64,000 nucleotides of DNA. It comes from Mesorhizobium sp. GTDB taxonomy: Bacteria; Pseudomonadota; Alphaproteobacteria; Rhizobiales; Rhizobiaceae. The position numbers and the translations under genes were made by a program. The notes below the pieces were generated by a model. It was not told the DNA's origin, searched no databases, and saw nothing but the letters and a program-made list of their open reading frames with translations. Location of the stretch: positions 1-64,000 of the forward strand of contig SUGL01000026.1 in the NCBI GenBank assembly GCA_004963905.1. The letters run 5' to 3'. Shown here piece after piece: positions 36,742-45,627 of this stretch. How positions within the stretch are numbered: the first letter of the stretch is position 1; each line of letters starts with the position of its first letter.

Positions 36742-37803
36742 ATGAACGCCGCCGCGCGCCCGACAAAGCTTGCCTGCCGCAACGTCTGGAAGGTCTACGG
36801 CCGGCGTCCGGGCTACTATTTCGACTCGCGCGGCTACGTGATCGATCCCGATGCGCTGGCCGAGCGGCTGCGCGCGGAGGCGCATCTGCCGGCCGTGGTC
36901 GATGCCAGCTTCGAGGTGGCGACCGGTGAGATCTTCGTCATCATGGGGCTGTCCGGTTCCGGCAAGTCGACGCTGGTGCGCTGCCTGTCGCGCCTGGTCG
37001 AGCCGAGCGCCGGCGAAATCCTCCTCGACGGCAAGAACCTGCTCCAGGCCGGCGGCAAGGAACTGATCGAGCTGCGCCGCCACGCCATGGGCATGGTGTT
37101 CCAGAATTTTGGCCTGCTGCCGCATCTGAGCGTGCTCGACAATGTCGCCTTCCCGCTGAAGATCCAGGGCAAGCCGGCAAAAGACCGCGAAGCCCGAGCC
37201 CGCGAGATGGTCGCGCTGGTCGGGCTCGAAGGCCGCGAAGCCTCGTTCCCGCATCAGCTTTCCGGCGGCCAGCAGCAGCGCGTCGGCATCGCCCGCTCGC
37301 TCGCCGTCGGGCCGGAACTCTGGTTCCTCGATGAGCCGTTCTCGGCGCTCGACCCGCTGATCCGCCGCCAGATGCAGGACGAGTTCCTGCGCCTGCAGAA
37401 GATGCTGAAGAAGACCATCATCTTCATCACCCATGACATCGCCGAGGCTTTCCGCCTTGCCGACCGGCTGGCGATCATGCGCGCCGGCAAGATCGTCCAG
37501 ATCGGCCGCCCGGCCGACATCGTGCTCAATCCCGCCGACGACTATGTCGCTCAGTTCACCGAGGACATGCCGCTGCTGCGCGTCATCACGGCGGGCGATG
37601 TCGCCAAGCCCGCCAACGGAACGGCGCTGCCCGAAAAGACCATCGCCGCCGACACCAGCCTCGAAGCGCTGATTCCGCAGCTCGCCTCCGGTGTGGCGGC
37701 CTTCACTGTGCCCGGCACAGGCGACGGCCCACCGGCGGTGCTCGACGCCGGCGCGGTGCTTGCCGTGCTCGAGCGCGAACAGGCAAGGCGCACGCACTCA
37801 TGA
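36742..37803 (+). CDS. Glycine betaine/proline-type ABC importer ATPase (ProV family)
   Basis: 353 residues. Walker A is GLSGSGKST, the Q-loop FQNFGLLPHLSV, the signature LSGGQQQRVGIARSLA and Walker B WFLDEPFSALDP, with the switch His in ITHDIAEAF. An N-terminal extension (KVYGRRPGYYFDSRGYVID) is typical of ProV-like proteins. The C-terminal 70 residues are shorter than a full CBS pair. Its stop overlaps the permease start by 4 bp (ATGA). Confidence 0.92.
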   Translation: MNAAARPTKLACRNVWKVYGRRPGYYFDSRGYVIDPDALAERLRAEAHLPAVVDASFEVATGEIFVIMGLSGSGKSTLVRCLSRLVEPSAGEILLDGKNLLQAGGKELIELRRHAMGMVFQNFGLLPHLSVLDNVAFPLKIQGKPAKDREARAREMVALVGLEGREASFPHQLSGGQQQRVGIARSLAVGPELWFLDEPFSALDPLIRRQMQDEFLRLQKMLKKTIIFITHDIAEAFRLADRLAIMRAGKIVQIGRPADIVLNPADDYVAQFTEDMPLLRVITAGDVAKPANGTALPEKTIAADTSLEALIPQLASGVAAFTVPGTGDGPPAVLDAGAVLAVLEREQARRTHS

Positions 37804-39890
37804 CGGCGCCGGCCGCGGCATTACGCTCCTCGTCGAGGCTCGCAATCGATCCGGGCCTCCTTCCCTGGTGCGCTCTGGCCGTGCTGACGGCGCTTTGCCT
37901 GCTGTTGAAGGCGGACTTCCCCTGGCTGGTCAATTTCCCCAAGGAATGGACGCTGCCGCTGGCGGCTCAAGTCGACGCGGTGACCGACGCCGTCGTCGCC
38001 GTCGTCCAGCCGGCGTTCCGGGCGCTGTCGGCCTTCCTCGATGCGCCGATGCGCGGCGCGCGCCTGGCGCTCGCCTGGCTGCCCTGGCCGGCGGTGATGC
38101 TTTGCGTGGCGGCTCTTGCCATGAAGTCGAGCGGCGGCCGGCTCGCCATCTTCGCCTTGCTCGCGCTCGCCTATATCCTCTTCGCCGGCTACTGGCCGCA
38201 GAGCATGAACACGCTGGCGCTCGTGCTGCTGGCGGTGCCGATCTCGACCGTGCTCGGCTTTGTGCTTGGCGTCCTTGGTTATGCTCGGCCGCGGCTGCGC
38301 CCGGTTCTGCTCGGCGCGCTCGACCTGATGCAGACCGTGCCGGCCTTCGCTTATCTCATCCCGCTATTGCTTCTGTTCGGCTTCGGGCCGGTTGTCGGAC
38401 TGATCGCCTCCGCGATCTATGCGACGCCGCCGATGGTGCGCAACACCATGCTTGGGCTTGACCGTGTGCCGGCCGCCATCAGCGAGGCCGGGCTGATGAG
38501 CGGCTGCACGCGTCGCCAGCAATTTTGGCAGGTCGAGGTGCCGACGGCTCTGCCGCAGCTCCTCGTCGGCTTCAACCAGACGACGATGGCGGCGCTGTCG
38601 ATGGTCATCGTCGCCGCTATCATTGGCGGCTTCGAGGATATCGGCTGGGAGGTGCTGTCCTCGATGCGCAAGGCCGAGTTCGGCCAGAGCATTCTTTCGG
38701 GCCTGGTGATCGCGCTGCTTGCCATCCTCATCGACCGGCTCACCATCGGCTTCGCCAGGGAGCCGGAGGCCGGGCCGACGGGCGCCATGCGGTGGATGAC
38801 GCCGCGTCGGCTGGTTCTGTCGCTGCTGTTCGCTCTAGGCCTCGCGGTCGTCATCCGCCTCGCCGCGCCGGCTGCAACGCTTCTGCCGGAAACCGGGCTG
38901 CGCATGGAGATGGGCGCCGTCAACCAGTGGCTGCTTGGGATCGTGCGCGACTATGCCTGGTTCTTCGACGGCGTGCGCTACGCGGTCCTCTATTGCCTTC
39001 TGCTGCCGCTGCGGGTCGGCATTTCGGGGTCCGCCACGCCGGCCATCTGGGGCTTTGCGCTGTCGCCGGCGGCGATTGCTGTCTATTTCGCCCTGACTCT
39101 GGCGTTGGCCGCATTGTCGATGCGCAGTTTCGGCTGGCGGGCGGCACTGGCGGTGCTGGCTGCGGGCCTCATGCTCTACACCGGTTTCCTCGGTCTGCCC
39201 TGGCCGGTCTTCATCCTCGCCACAGCACTCCTTGCCGGACAGGTCGCAGGGCTGCGGCTCGGTCTTTTCGCGCTCGCCGGCTTCGCGCTGATCCTCGTCA
39301 ACGGGCTATGGCCGCAACTCGTGCAGTCACTCTATCTCTGCACGCTGGCGGTGCTGCTCTGCCTGATGGTCGGCGGCGCGCTGGGGACGTGGGCGGCGCA
39401 TAGCGACCGCGTCTCGCGCATCCTGAAGCCGATCTGCGACGCGCTGCAGACCATGCCGCAATTCGTCTTCCTCATTCCGGCGCTGATGTTCTTCAAGGTC
39501 GGCGAGTTCACCGCGCTGATCGCCATCATGCTCTACGCCATCGTGCCGCCGATCCGCTATGTCGAGCACGGACTGAGGCATGTGCGCGCGGATGTCGTCG
39601 AGGCGGTCGAGCAGATGGGCGCCACGCCGATGCAGACGCTGCTGCAGGCCAAGCTGCCGCTGGCGCTGCCGGTCGTGATGCTCGGCCTCAACCAGACCAT
39701 CATGGCGGCGCTCTCGATGCTGGCGATCGCCGCCCTTGTCGGCACCCGCGATCTCGGGCAGGCGGTCTATGTCGCGCTCGGCAAGGCCGATGCCGGCATG
39801 GGTTTGATCGCCGGCCTGTCTATCGCTTTTCTCGCGATCCTGGCCGACCGACTCATCCAGTCGGCCGTCGCTCGATCGGCGCTGGCTTGA
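37800..39890 (+). CDS. Double-length glycine betaine-type ABC permease (ProW-ProW tandem)
   Basis: 696 residues, about twice a normal ProW. Two homologous permease domains follow one another (about 130-335 and 480-695). Each has the ProW signature: LDLMQTVPAFAYLIPLL and NQTTMAALSMVIVAAIIGG in the first, CDALQTMPQFVFLIPAL and NQTIMAALSMLAIAALVG in the second. Extra hydrophobic segments lie in between. A single gene therefore supplies both membrane halves of the importer. Confidence 0.92.
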   Translation: MTAPAAALRSSSRLAIDPGLLPWCALAVLTALCLLLKADFPWLVNFPKEWTLPLAAQVDAVTDAVVAVVQPAFRALSAFLDAPMRGARLALAWLPWPAVMLCVAALAMKSSGGRLAIFALLALAYILFAGYWPQSMNTLALVLLAVPISTVLGFVLGVLGYARPRLRPVLLGALDLMQTVPAFAYLIPLLLLFGFGPVVGLIASAIYATPPMVRNTMLGLDRVPAAISEAGLMSGCTRRQQFWQVEVPTALPQLLVGFNQTTMAALSMVIVAAIIGGFEDIGWEVLSSMRKAEFGQSILSGLVIALLAILIDRLTIGFAREPEAGPTGAMRWMTPRRLVLSLLFALGLAVVIRLAAPAATLLPETGLRMEMGAVNQWLLGIVRDYAWFFDGVRYAVLYCLLLPLRVGISGSATPAIWGFALSPAAIAVYFALTLALAALSMRSFGWRAALAVLAAGLMLYTGFLGLPWPVFILATALLAGQVAGLRLGLFALAGFALILVNGLWPQLVQSLYLCTLAVLLCLMVGGALGTWAAHSDRVSRILKPICDALQTMPQFVFLIPALMFFKVGEFTALIAIMLYAIVPPIRYVEHGLRHVRADVVEAVEQMGATPMQTLLQAKLPLALPVVMLGLNQTIMAALSMLAIAALVGTRDLGQAVYVALGKADAGMGLIAGLSIAFLAILADRLIQSAVARSALA

Positions 39891-40002
39891 GGCCCGCCCC
39901 ATTCCGGCCTTTTCGCTATGCAACATGGCTTGGATGACCGCCCCTTTTTGCCCGTGACAACATTTCCGGTTGAGCCCCCGGCAATAGGGCGATAGATTAT
40001 GC

Positions 40003-40011
40003 TGCAGTGCA
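40003..40011. promoter_or_regulatory. TGC-N3-GCA palindrome upstream of the exoQ-like gene
   Basis: TGCAGTGCA within the context ATGCTGCAGTGCACAATG, 89 bp ahead of the exoQ-like start. It resembles PhaR/AniA sites of alphaproteobacteria. Related sites occur at 44809, 51492, 63011 and 63061. Confidence 0.4.
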
Positions 40012-40099
40012 CAATGAGACCCGGCTGGGCTGAACATTGGCTTGTGCCGGCTGGCAGTTGCTGAACCGCTCTTAAGGCTGAACGGACAAAAAATCCGGC

Positions 40100-41383
40100 A
40101 TGAAGATTCCGAAATCCATTCTGCTCGATCCGGAGGCAAACAAGGCCTACGGCACCTTTGCCGTGGTGATCTCCGTCTTTGCCTTCGCCTATTCCAGCAA
40201 TTTCGGCCAGATCCTGATCCTTGCCTATTACGCGGTCTGGCTGCCGCTGCTCTTCGTCGACTACAGGCGCTTCACCTGGAAGCTCTCCTACGCCTGGCTG
40301 CCGATACTCTTCGCAGCCTATGTTTGCCTGTCGGTCTTCTGGTCGCAGGCCGCCGGCATCAGCGCGCGTGCGGCGGTGCAGTATTCCTCGCACATCGTCT
40401 GTGCCTATATCGCGGCCCGCACCATCAGCGTCCGCACGCTGGTGCTGGGCTCGTTGATCGGCATCTTCTTCGTCCTGCTCTATTCACTGAAAGTCAACGC
40501 TTACGCACTCGACACGATCGACGGCACCTTCAATTTCGTCGGCGCTTTCACCTCCAAGAACCTGGTCGGTTTCTTCTCGTCGCTCGGCATCTTTTTGTCC
40601 CTCGTCTTCCTGATGTTCTACCGGCGCAACTGGCTGAGCTTCCTCTGGACCGCGCCGATCATCCTGATGTCGGCATACATGCTGGCGATCGCCCATTCGG
40701 CGACATCCGTCGCCTCGCTGCCGGCGGTGCTCGGCATCGTCATCCTGCTGACCATGAGCAGGGTCTTGTCGCGGCGCTACCGCCGCGTGCTGTTCGTGGT
40801 CGGCGGCGGCGCGCTGGTGGCCGGCGTGGTGGCCGCGCTGAATCTCGGCCTGCTGGACGTCGTGCTCGGCATCTTCGGCAAGGATTCGACGCTGACCGGC
40901 CGCACCTATCTCTGGCAGCAGGGCTGGGAGGCGGCGCAGCAGCATCCGCTGCTCGGCTACGGCTATGCGGCCTACTGGGTGCAAGGCTTCGCCGATCCGG
41001 AACGGTTGTGGGCGGAATTCTACATCACGACCCGCACCGGCTTCCACTTCCACAACACCTATGTCGAAACCCTGGTCGAGATCGGCTTCGTCGGCGTCAC
41101 CATGCTGGCGCTGATCATTCTGCGCGCCTTCTACGGTCATGTATCGAAGGTGGTGTTCGGCGCCTGGAGCGCCGATTCGGTGGTGCTCGCCGGTGTTGTC
41201 GGGCTGATGCTGATCCGCTCCTTCTTCGAGGTCGAGATCCTCGGCCCTTACTTCATGGCCTCCTTCATCGTCTATTACGGTCTGTTCAAGCTAAACCCGC
41301 TGCCGGTCGCCCGGCGACGGCGCGTCGCCATCCCGGTCCATGACGAAAAGCCGGCAGCCGGCCACATGCCGGCCCCGGTCTGA
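40100..41383 (+). CDS. exoQ: O-antigen ligase/polymerase family protein, ExoQ-like
   Basis: 427 residues, polytopic inner-membrane protein with about ten to twelve hydrophobic segments and a large periplasmic loop (about 265-330). The loop carries the Wzy_C-type motif LTGRTYLWQQGWEAAQQHPLLGYGYAAYW and FHFHNTYVETLVEIG. Such proteins polymerise lipid-linked repeat units in the periplasm. Its neighbours exoZ-, exoF- and exoY-like match the order exoX-Y-F-Q-Z of Sinorhizobium, except that this gene is on the opposite strand. The symbol is by family and context. Confidence 0.8.
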   Translation: MKIPKSILLDPEANKAYGTFAVVISVFAFAYSSNFGQILILAYYAVWLPLLFVDYRRFTWKLSYAWLPILFAAYVCLSVFWSQAAGISARAAVQYSSHIVCAYIAARTISVRTLVLGSLIGIFFVLLYSLKVNAYALDTIDGTFNFVGAFTSKNLVGFFSSLGIFLSLVFLMFYRRNWLSFLWTAPIILMSAYMLAIAHSATSVASLPAVLGIVILLTMSRVLSRRYRRVLFVVGGGALVAGVVAALNLGLLDVVLGIFGKDSTLTGRTYLWQQGWEAAQQHPLLGYGYAAYWVQGFADPERLWAEFYITTRTGFHFHNTYVETLVEIGFVGVTMLALIILRAFYGHVSKVVFGAWSADSVVLAGVVGLMLIRSFFEVEILGPYFMASFIVYYGLFKLNPLPVARRRRVAIPVHDEKPAAGHMPAPV

Positions 41384-41449
41384 CCGGCTCAGCAAATTCC
41401 AGGGAAAAGTGGGGGCCACTCTCCCCGTTCGGAAAGAGCCGAGCCGCTG

Positions 41450-41525
41450 TAAGGTCTGTTGAGATCCAGGTCAGACCGAGGTCGCCGTTCGCAGGCCGGC
41501 CTCACCTGAATATCGACAGACCTTA
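41450..41525. terminator. Inverted repeat between convergent exoQ-like and exoZ-like genes
   Basis: TAAGGTCTGT (41450-41459) and ACAGACCTTA (41516-41525) are perfect 10-bp arms, extendable by a few more pairs. The right arm contains the stop codon of the minus-strand gene. With a 56-base loop and no clear U-tract it is only a possible bidirectional terminator. Confidence 0.4.
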
Positions 41526-42614
41526 GGCCACGGCCCGCGAGCGCTGCATCTGCCGCTGTAGGAAGCGGCGCACCGGCTCGTCATAGATACGGGTGGCGAC
41601 GTCGGCGATGACGATGACCGCGGCGGCCATCACTATGCCGAACCAGGGATGGTGCGCGAACGGGTCGACCGACACGGCCTTGCCGGCGCCGGCGATGATC
41701 ATCAGCATCGGCGTGTGGATGATGTAGATCGGGTAGGAAATCCGCCCCAGCCAGCCATAGAGGCCTGCCAGGCGCGGCGCGGTCGGCGCCACGGCGCCGG
41801 TCACCACCATGATCGGGAAGACGATGGCGATGCAGGCGAGATCGTAGGCGACGCGCGCGCTGCCAGCGGGCGCGATCGCGAAGACGATCAGCGTGAGCAG
41901 GATCGCGGCCTCGACCCACCAGCCGCGCCGCAGGAAGCCGAGGCTGTCCTGGTAGCGCGCCATCGAACGGCACAAGAGCACGCCCAGGAAGAAGGAGAAA
42001 GCGACGCGCGGCAGCCCGCTGATGATGGTCTTGCCGGTCATGCCGAAATCGAGCGTGCCGGCGATCACCGAGGCGACGATCAGCAGCACCAGGCTGGCAG
42101 CGACCAGCACCGTCAGCACGCGCCTCGACAGCAGGAAGAAGACGGCGGCATAGGCGATGTTGACGATCAGCTCGAAGAACAGCGACCACGAGGCGGGATT
42201 GAGCGGAAAGATCGTATGGTAGGCCTCGCCGACCAGCGGAATGAACAGCATGCCTGTCGTGAGCTGCGTGCCGATCTCGGACAAGGGTATGTATTCGGTT
42301 GGGATCAGCCTGTTCTTGATCAGCAGATAGAAGCAGCCGAGCAGCGTGCCGGCGAGATAGAGCGGATAGAGGCGTATCAGGCGGATGACCAGAAACGCGC
42401 CGAAGCCCATGCCGTTCTCGATCTTGCGGTCGTAAGCGTGGGCGATGACGAAGCCGCTGAGCAGGAAGAACAGGTCGACCGCGAGATAGCTCGACGGCAG
42501 CACCTTGCCGTCGGCCAGGAACGGCGAGAAGTGATAGAGCATCACGCTGATCGCGGCCACGCCACGGATGGCGTCGAGGTTGAGGTAGACGTGACGCGGA
42601 GCGGCGGGCTGCAT
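41523..42614 (-). CDS. Acyltransferase family 3 protein (ExoZ/OafA-like)
   Basis: 363 residues with about ten membrane helices. N-terminal LNLDAIRGVAAISVMLYHF has the conserved Arg and the catalytic His of acyltransferase-3 proteins, followed by FFLLSGFVIAHAY. It adds O-acyl (acetyl or similar) groups to cell-surface sugars from the cytoplasmic side. In Sinorhizobium, exoZ sits beside exoQ and exoF and O-acetylates succinoglycan, so this is the likely counterpart. A NodX-like role cannot be excluded. Confidence 0.85.
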   Translation of the reverse strand: MQPAAPRHVYLNLDAIRGVAAISVMLYHFSPFLADGKVLPSSYLAVDLFFLLSGFVIAHAYDRKIENGMGFGAFLVIRLIRLYPLYLAGTLLGCFYLLIKNRLIPTEYIPLSEIGTQLTTGMLFIPLVGEAYHTIFPLNPASWSLFFELIVNIAYAAVFFLLSRRVLTVLVAASLVLLIVASVIAGTLDFGMTGKTIISGLPRVAFSFFLGVLLCRSMARYQDSLGFLRRGWWVEAAILLTLIVFAIAPAGSARVAYDLACIAIVFPIMVVTGAVAPTAPRLAGLYGWLGRISYPIYIIHTPMLMIIAGAGKAVSVDPFAHHPWFGIVMAAAVIVIADVATRIYDEPVRRFLQRQMQRSRAVA

Positions 42615-42731
42615 TCTATGCCTTCAAGCGGTGCAAACAGATCGCTCGCCCGCACCTCGGCGCGAACGAGCCTGACATGTTCCTCCCGCCTCCATCGTTC
42701 GGGCCGTGCTGACAGGCCCGAGCCGGTGACG

Positions 42732-43988
42732 CTATTGGCTGGCCGTCGGCGCCAGCTTGACCTTGATCACGTCGCCCGGCAGCACCGGCGTGTCTTCCTT
42801 GGCGTCGACCTCGCTGGTCTTGCCGTCGGCGACGCGCACCAGCGAGTAGAGCAGGGTCGGTTGCTCGCTGCCGGTGATGGAAGCCATCGTCGCGGGATCC
42901 GATGCCTGGGCGATCAGACCCTTCTGCATGGCCACCCTCAACGTCGCCTCGTTCAGGTCGGCTTCGGCCTGCTGCCGGCTGGCGGCCAGGTTGGAGTTGA
43001 GCGTGTTGCGGGCATCGATGGCGTCCTGCTCAGCCTTGCTGATCGACTGCTTGGCCGTGAGGATGGCCGTCTCATAGTCGAGGATCTTGCCCTGCAGGTC
43101 GGCGACCGACTGTTTCGAATCGAGCAGCCGCGCATTGGCGACCAGGCCCTTCTGTGCCAGCGGGCCGATGCTGGTGAGCTGCTGCTGCGCCAGATCCACC
43201 TGCTGCTGCTGGTTGGCGATCTTCTTCTGCAGCGATTCGATTTCGCCCTGCAGAACCCCTTTCAGGTCGTCGAGCGCGTCCAGCTTCAGTTTCAGCGCCT
43301 TCTGGTCGGCCGTGAGAATTTGCATCTCATCGGCAGCGATGGCCTGCACGCGCGGATCGCCCTCGACCTCCTTCGGAACCTCGAAGCTCGTCTTGCCGGC
43401 CAGGTCCGCATCGATGCGAGCGCGCTTGACGAGCAGCCGCAGTCGCTGGTCGTCATAGATGTCGAAACTGCCCTTGGCGGTGACGAGGTCCTTGCCGAGC
43501 TGGGGGCCGTAGTCGGCGCTTCGACGGATACCGCCGGCGATGCTCACCGCCTTCAGCACCGTAAGGTCGGGCACAAAAGGAAACTGGCCGGGATTCTGCA
43601 CCTCGCCCGAAATGTAGAATGGCCTGAACTGCGCCATTTCGACCGAGGCTTCAGGCTTGTCGGGCAGCGCCAGCTTGCGCTGCAGCGCAACCCCGATCGC
43701 CGTCGCGATCTCCGACGTCGTCTTGCCGGCCGCCTGCATCTCTCCGACAAAAGGCACCGAGAGCGTCCCGGCGGGACCGACCGAATAGTCGCCGTTGATG
43801 GCCGACCAGTCGCGGAACGTGCCGTCGACCGTCTGCCATTCGGCGACGCGGATGTTGAGCTTGTCTTGCGGGCCGAGCCGATAGTCCTCGGCCGTCGCCA
43901 TCTGTGGCGTAGCAAGACACATTACGAGCGCCACGGCCGCGAAGCGGCTGGGCGCCTTGGAAAGGAGTCCGATGGTGTATGTTTTCAA
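42732..43988 (-). CDS. exoF: Polysaccharide export/biosynthesis protein, ExoF-like
   Basis: 418 residues (ExoF of Sinorhizobium is about 421). A signal peptide (residues 1-33, ending ATPQMATA) is followed by the polysaccharide-export domain (YRLGPQDKLNIRVAEWQ...GDYSVGPAGTLSVPFVGEM) and a SLBB-like part (YISGEVQNPGQFPFVPDLTVLKAVSIAGG). A long coiled coil rich in Gln/Lys/Asp (about 240-375) follows. It is a periplasmic protein needed early in repeat-unit synthesis and export. It is followed downstream by the acyltransferase gene and preceded by exoY on the same strand. Confidence 0.88.
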   Translation of the reverse strand: MKTYTIGLLSKAPSRFAAVALVMCLATPQMATAEDYRLGPQDKLNIRVAEWQTVDGTFRDWSAINGDYSVGPAGTLSVPFVGEMQAAGKTTSEIATAIGVALQRKLALPDKPEASVEMAQFRPFYISGEVQNPGQFPFVPDLTVLKAVSIAGGIRRSADYGPQLGKDLVTAKGSFDIYDDQRLRLLVKRARIDADLAGKTSFEVPKEVEGDPRVQAIAADEMQILTADQKALKLKLDALDDLKGVLQGEIESLQKKIANQQQQVDLAQQQLTSIGPLAQKGLVANARLLDSKQSVADLQGKILDYETAILTAKQSISKAEQDAIDARNTLNSNLAASRQQAEADLNEATLRVAMQKGLIAQASDPATMASITGSEQPTLLYSLVRVADGKTSEVDAKEDTPVLPGDVIKVKLAPTASQ

Positions 43989-44076
43989 TGAACGTTTCCG
44001 ATCCGCGTTGGCCCCATCCGCCCGATGAGATCACTGCCGGATGCCTGCCCCGAGTTCGGCGGGGCAGGCCCGTCGG

Positions 44077-44754
44077 TCAATAGCTGCCGCGCGACATCCA
44101 CACGGCAGGCACGGTCTTCACGATGATGCGGATGTCCTCGACCATCGACCAGTTCTCGACATAGTGGCGATCGAAGGCGACGCGCGTGTCGTAGGACACG
44201 TCGTTACGCCCGCTCACCTGCCACAGCCCAGTGAGGCCGGGGCGCGACTTCAGATAATAGACGGCGGCACTGCCGTAGATTTCGAGCTCGTCGCGCACGA
44301 CAGGGCGCGGCCCGACCAGGCTCATGTCGCCCTGCAGGATGTTGATGATTTGCGGCAGCTCGTCGAGGCTGAGCTTCCGCAACACCGCGCCGACACGCGT
44401 CACGCGCGGGTCGTTCTTCAACTTGCGCGTCGCCGCCCATTCCGCGGCGGCGTCGGGGTTAGCGGCGAGGTGCGCGGCCAGCACCCGCTCGCCGTCCTCC
44501 ACCATGGTGCGGAATTTGAGACAGGCGAAGATCCTTCCGCCGCGGCCGATTCGCTTGTGGCCATAGAAGATCGACCCGCCGTCGGAAAGCTTGACCAGCA
44601 GGGCGACCATCAGGAACAGCGGGCTGAGCAGAACCAGGCCCGCCAGGGAACCGACGATATCGAAACTGCGTTTGAGCAGACCGCCGATGGGGGGTGGAAA
44701 ATCAATGCCGGCCTGCGAAAAAGCCGCATTAGCCGACTTGGCGACGTCCCTCAT
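44077..44754 (-). CDS. exoY: Undecaprenyl-phosphate sugar transferase, ExoY-like
   Basis: 225 residues, matching ExoY (226) in length. It has one N-terminal membrane segment (IVGSLAGLVLLSPLFLMVALLV) and the bacterial sugar transferase core: GGSIFYGHKRIGRGGRIFACLKFRTM, LRKLSLDELPQIINILQGDMSLVGPRP, and SRPGLTGLWQVSGRNDVSYDTRV. It transfers the first sugar phosphate (galactose-1-P in succinoglycan) to the lipid carrier. The ATG giving MRDVAKSANAAF is chosen. It is divergent from exoX across about 600 bp of AT-rich regulatory DNA. Confidence 0.92.
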   Translation of the reverse strand: MRDVAKSANAAFSQAGIDFPPPIGGLLKRSFDIVGSLAGLVLLSPLFLMVALLVKLSDGGSIFYGHKRIGRGGRIFACLKFRTMVEDGERVLAAHLAANPDAAAEWAATRKLKNDPRVTRVGAVLRKLSLDELPQIINILQGDMSLVGPRPVVRDELEIYGSAAVYYLKSRPGLTGLWQVSGRNDVSYDTRVAFDRHYVENWSMVEDIRIIVKTVPAVWMSRGSY

Positions 44755-45360
44755 GCAGAAGCTCCATACGTTGAACGGATGGTTTACGGCACGATACCAA
44801 AAAAATGTTGCAGCGCAACACACAATTTCCCATCCGCGTGAAATGTTCGCGTCATGAATTGACTAAATAATAAACCTGCCGTGCCCAAATTTTGGCCTTT
44901 GTGGCATGTTTATGACAAGGTGAGAGAATTTTTGCGAAATGTAGTGCCGCTTTTGGGCTGTTTTTGGGCAGTGCATTCTTTGCTGCAGACGAGCGGCGGT
45001 TGCAGGGCGTAAGAATCACTCGCGCCGGTAAGTTCTTAGCGTAAAATACTAATTAATGTTTTGGGTTCTACTATCGAGGGTTTCGTTGTGGTGAATAGGC
45101 GGCGATGCCGGAGTGTGCGTCGCAGCATGGCGGAGTCGATGCCGCGAAACCGTTGGAAATCACCTGCATTTGGCCTTGTTGCAAAGGTCTCGCCTTAATA
45201 GAGTCGCAAACTGTTTCTGTCATAGTTTGGATGGGTCAGGAAGGTCGGAAGCAACCGGCCGAATTGGGCAGCCAGAATAGCTCTTTGGCGCAACGGGGAG
45301 TTACGCGGGTGGGTAAGTCACTGCTTTTGCATGCTTGTGTCGGTTGACGGGCCGACGAGC
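44755..45360. promoter_or_regulatory. AT-rich intergenic regulatory region between exoY and exoX
   Basis: 606 bp without a supported gene. It contains the perfect palindrome TGTTGC-AGC-GCAACA (44806-44820) about 52 bp ahead of exoY, several A/T runs, and TAAAATACTAATTAAT-like sequence around 45040-45057. In Sinorhizobium the equivalent exoX-exoY interval is the main control point of exopolysaccharide synthesis (MucR, ExpR/ChvI inputs). No specific MucR site could be assigned here. Confidence 0.5.
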
Positions 45361-45627
45361 ATGTCTTTGCCAAAATTCATCGTCGGAATGTTATTCGCGC
45401 TCGCGATCGTGGTCGGCTGGTCCTACTTCGACGGAGCATCGCTTGGCACCATCATCATGCGTGCCGTCATTTGCGCCGTCGTCATTCAGGCGGGCTATTT
45501 CCTTCTGGTCTATGCGATGATCGCCAGGAGCAGGCCGATGTCCGCCGAAAAGGCCCGGGAGGCCGACCGCGGCATCAAGGTGGCGGAGGGCGAAAAGCTA
45601 ACCGCCAGGCGCGGCAGTCTCCGCTGA
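45361..45627 (+). CDS. exoX: Exopolysaccharide production repressor, ExoX/SyrA-like small membrane protein
   Basis: 88 residues with two membrane segments (PKFIVGMLFALAIVVGWSYF and TIIMRAVICAVVIQAGYFLLVYAMIA) and a short charged C-terminus. Size, topology and position beside exoY match ExoX of Sinorhizobium, which lowers exopolysaccharide synthesis after translation, probably by acting on ExoY. The ATG at 45361 is preferred; another ATG ten codons upstream (45331) is in frame. Its last 30 bp overlap the convergent exporter gene. Confidence 0.78.
   Translation: MSLPKFIVGMLFALAIVVGWSYFDGASLGTIIMRAVICAVVIQAGYFLLVYAMIARSRPMSAEKAREADRGIKVAEGEKLTARRGSLR

Noticed and set aside
41649..43991. 780-codon open frame on the plus strand opposite exoZ/exoF-like genes
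   Set aside because: Opposite strand of well-supported genes; composition is typical of antisense of GC-rich coding DNA.
45231..45285. Sequence GGGTCAGGAAGGTCGGAAGC reminiscent of the SRP RNA conserved loop
   Set aside because: The order and spacing of the GUCAGG and GGAAG elements do not match bacterial SRP RNA domain IV, and no enclosing stem is evident.
45105..45347. 80-codon ORF upstream of exoX
   Set aside because: No ribosome site, no hydrophobic or family pattern, and base composition of the surrounding regulatory DNA.
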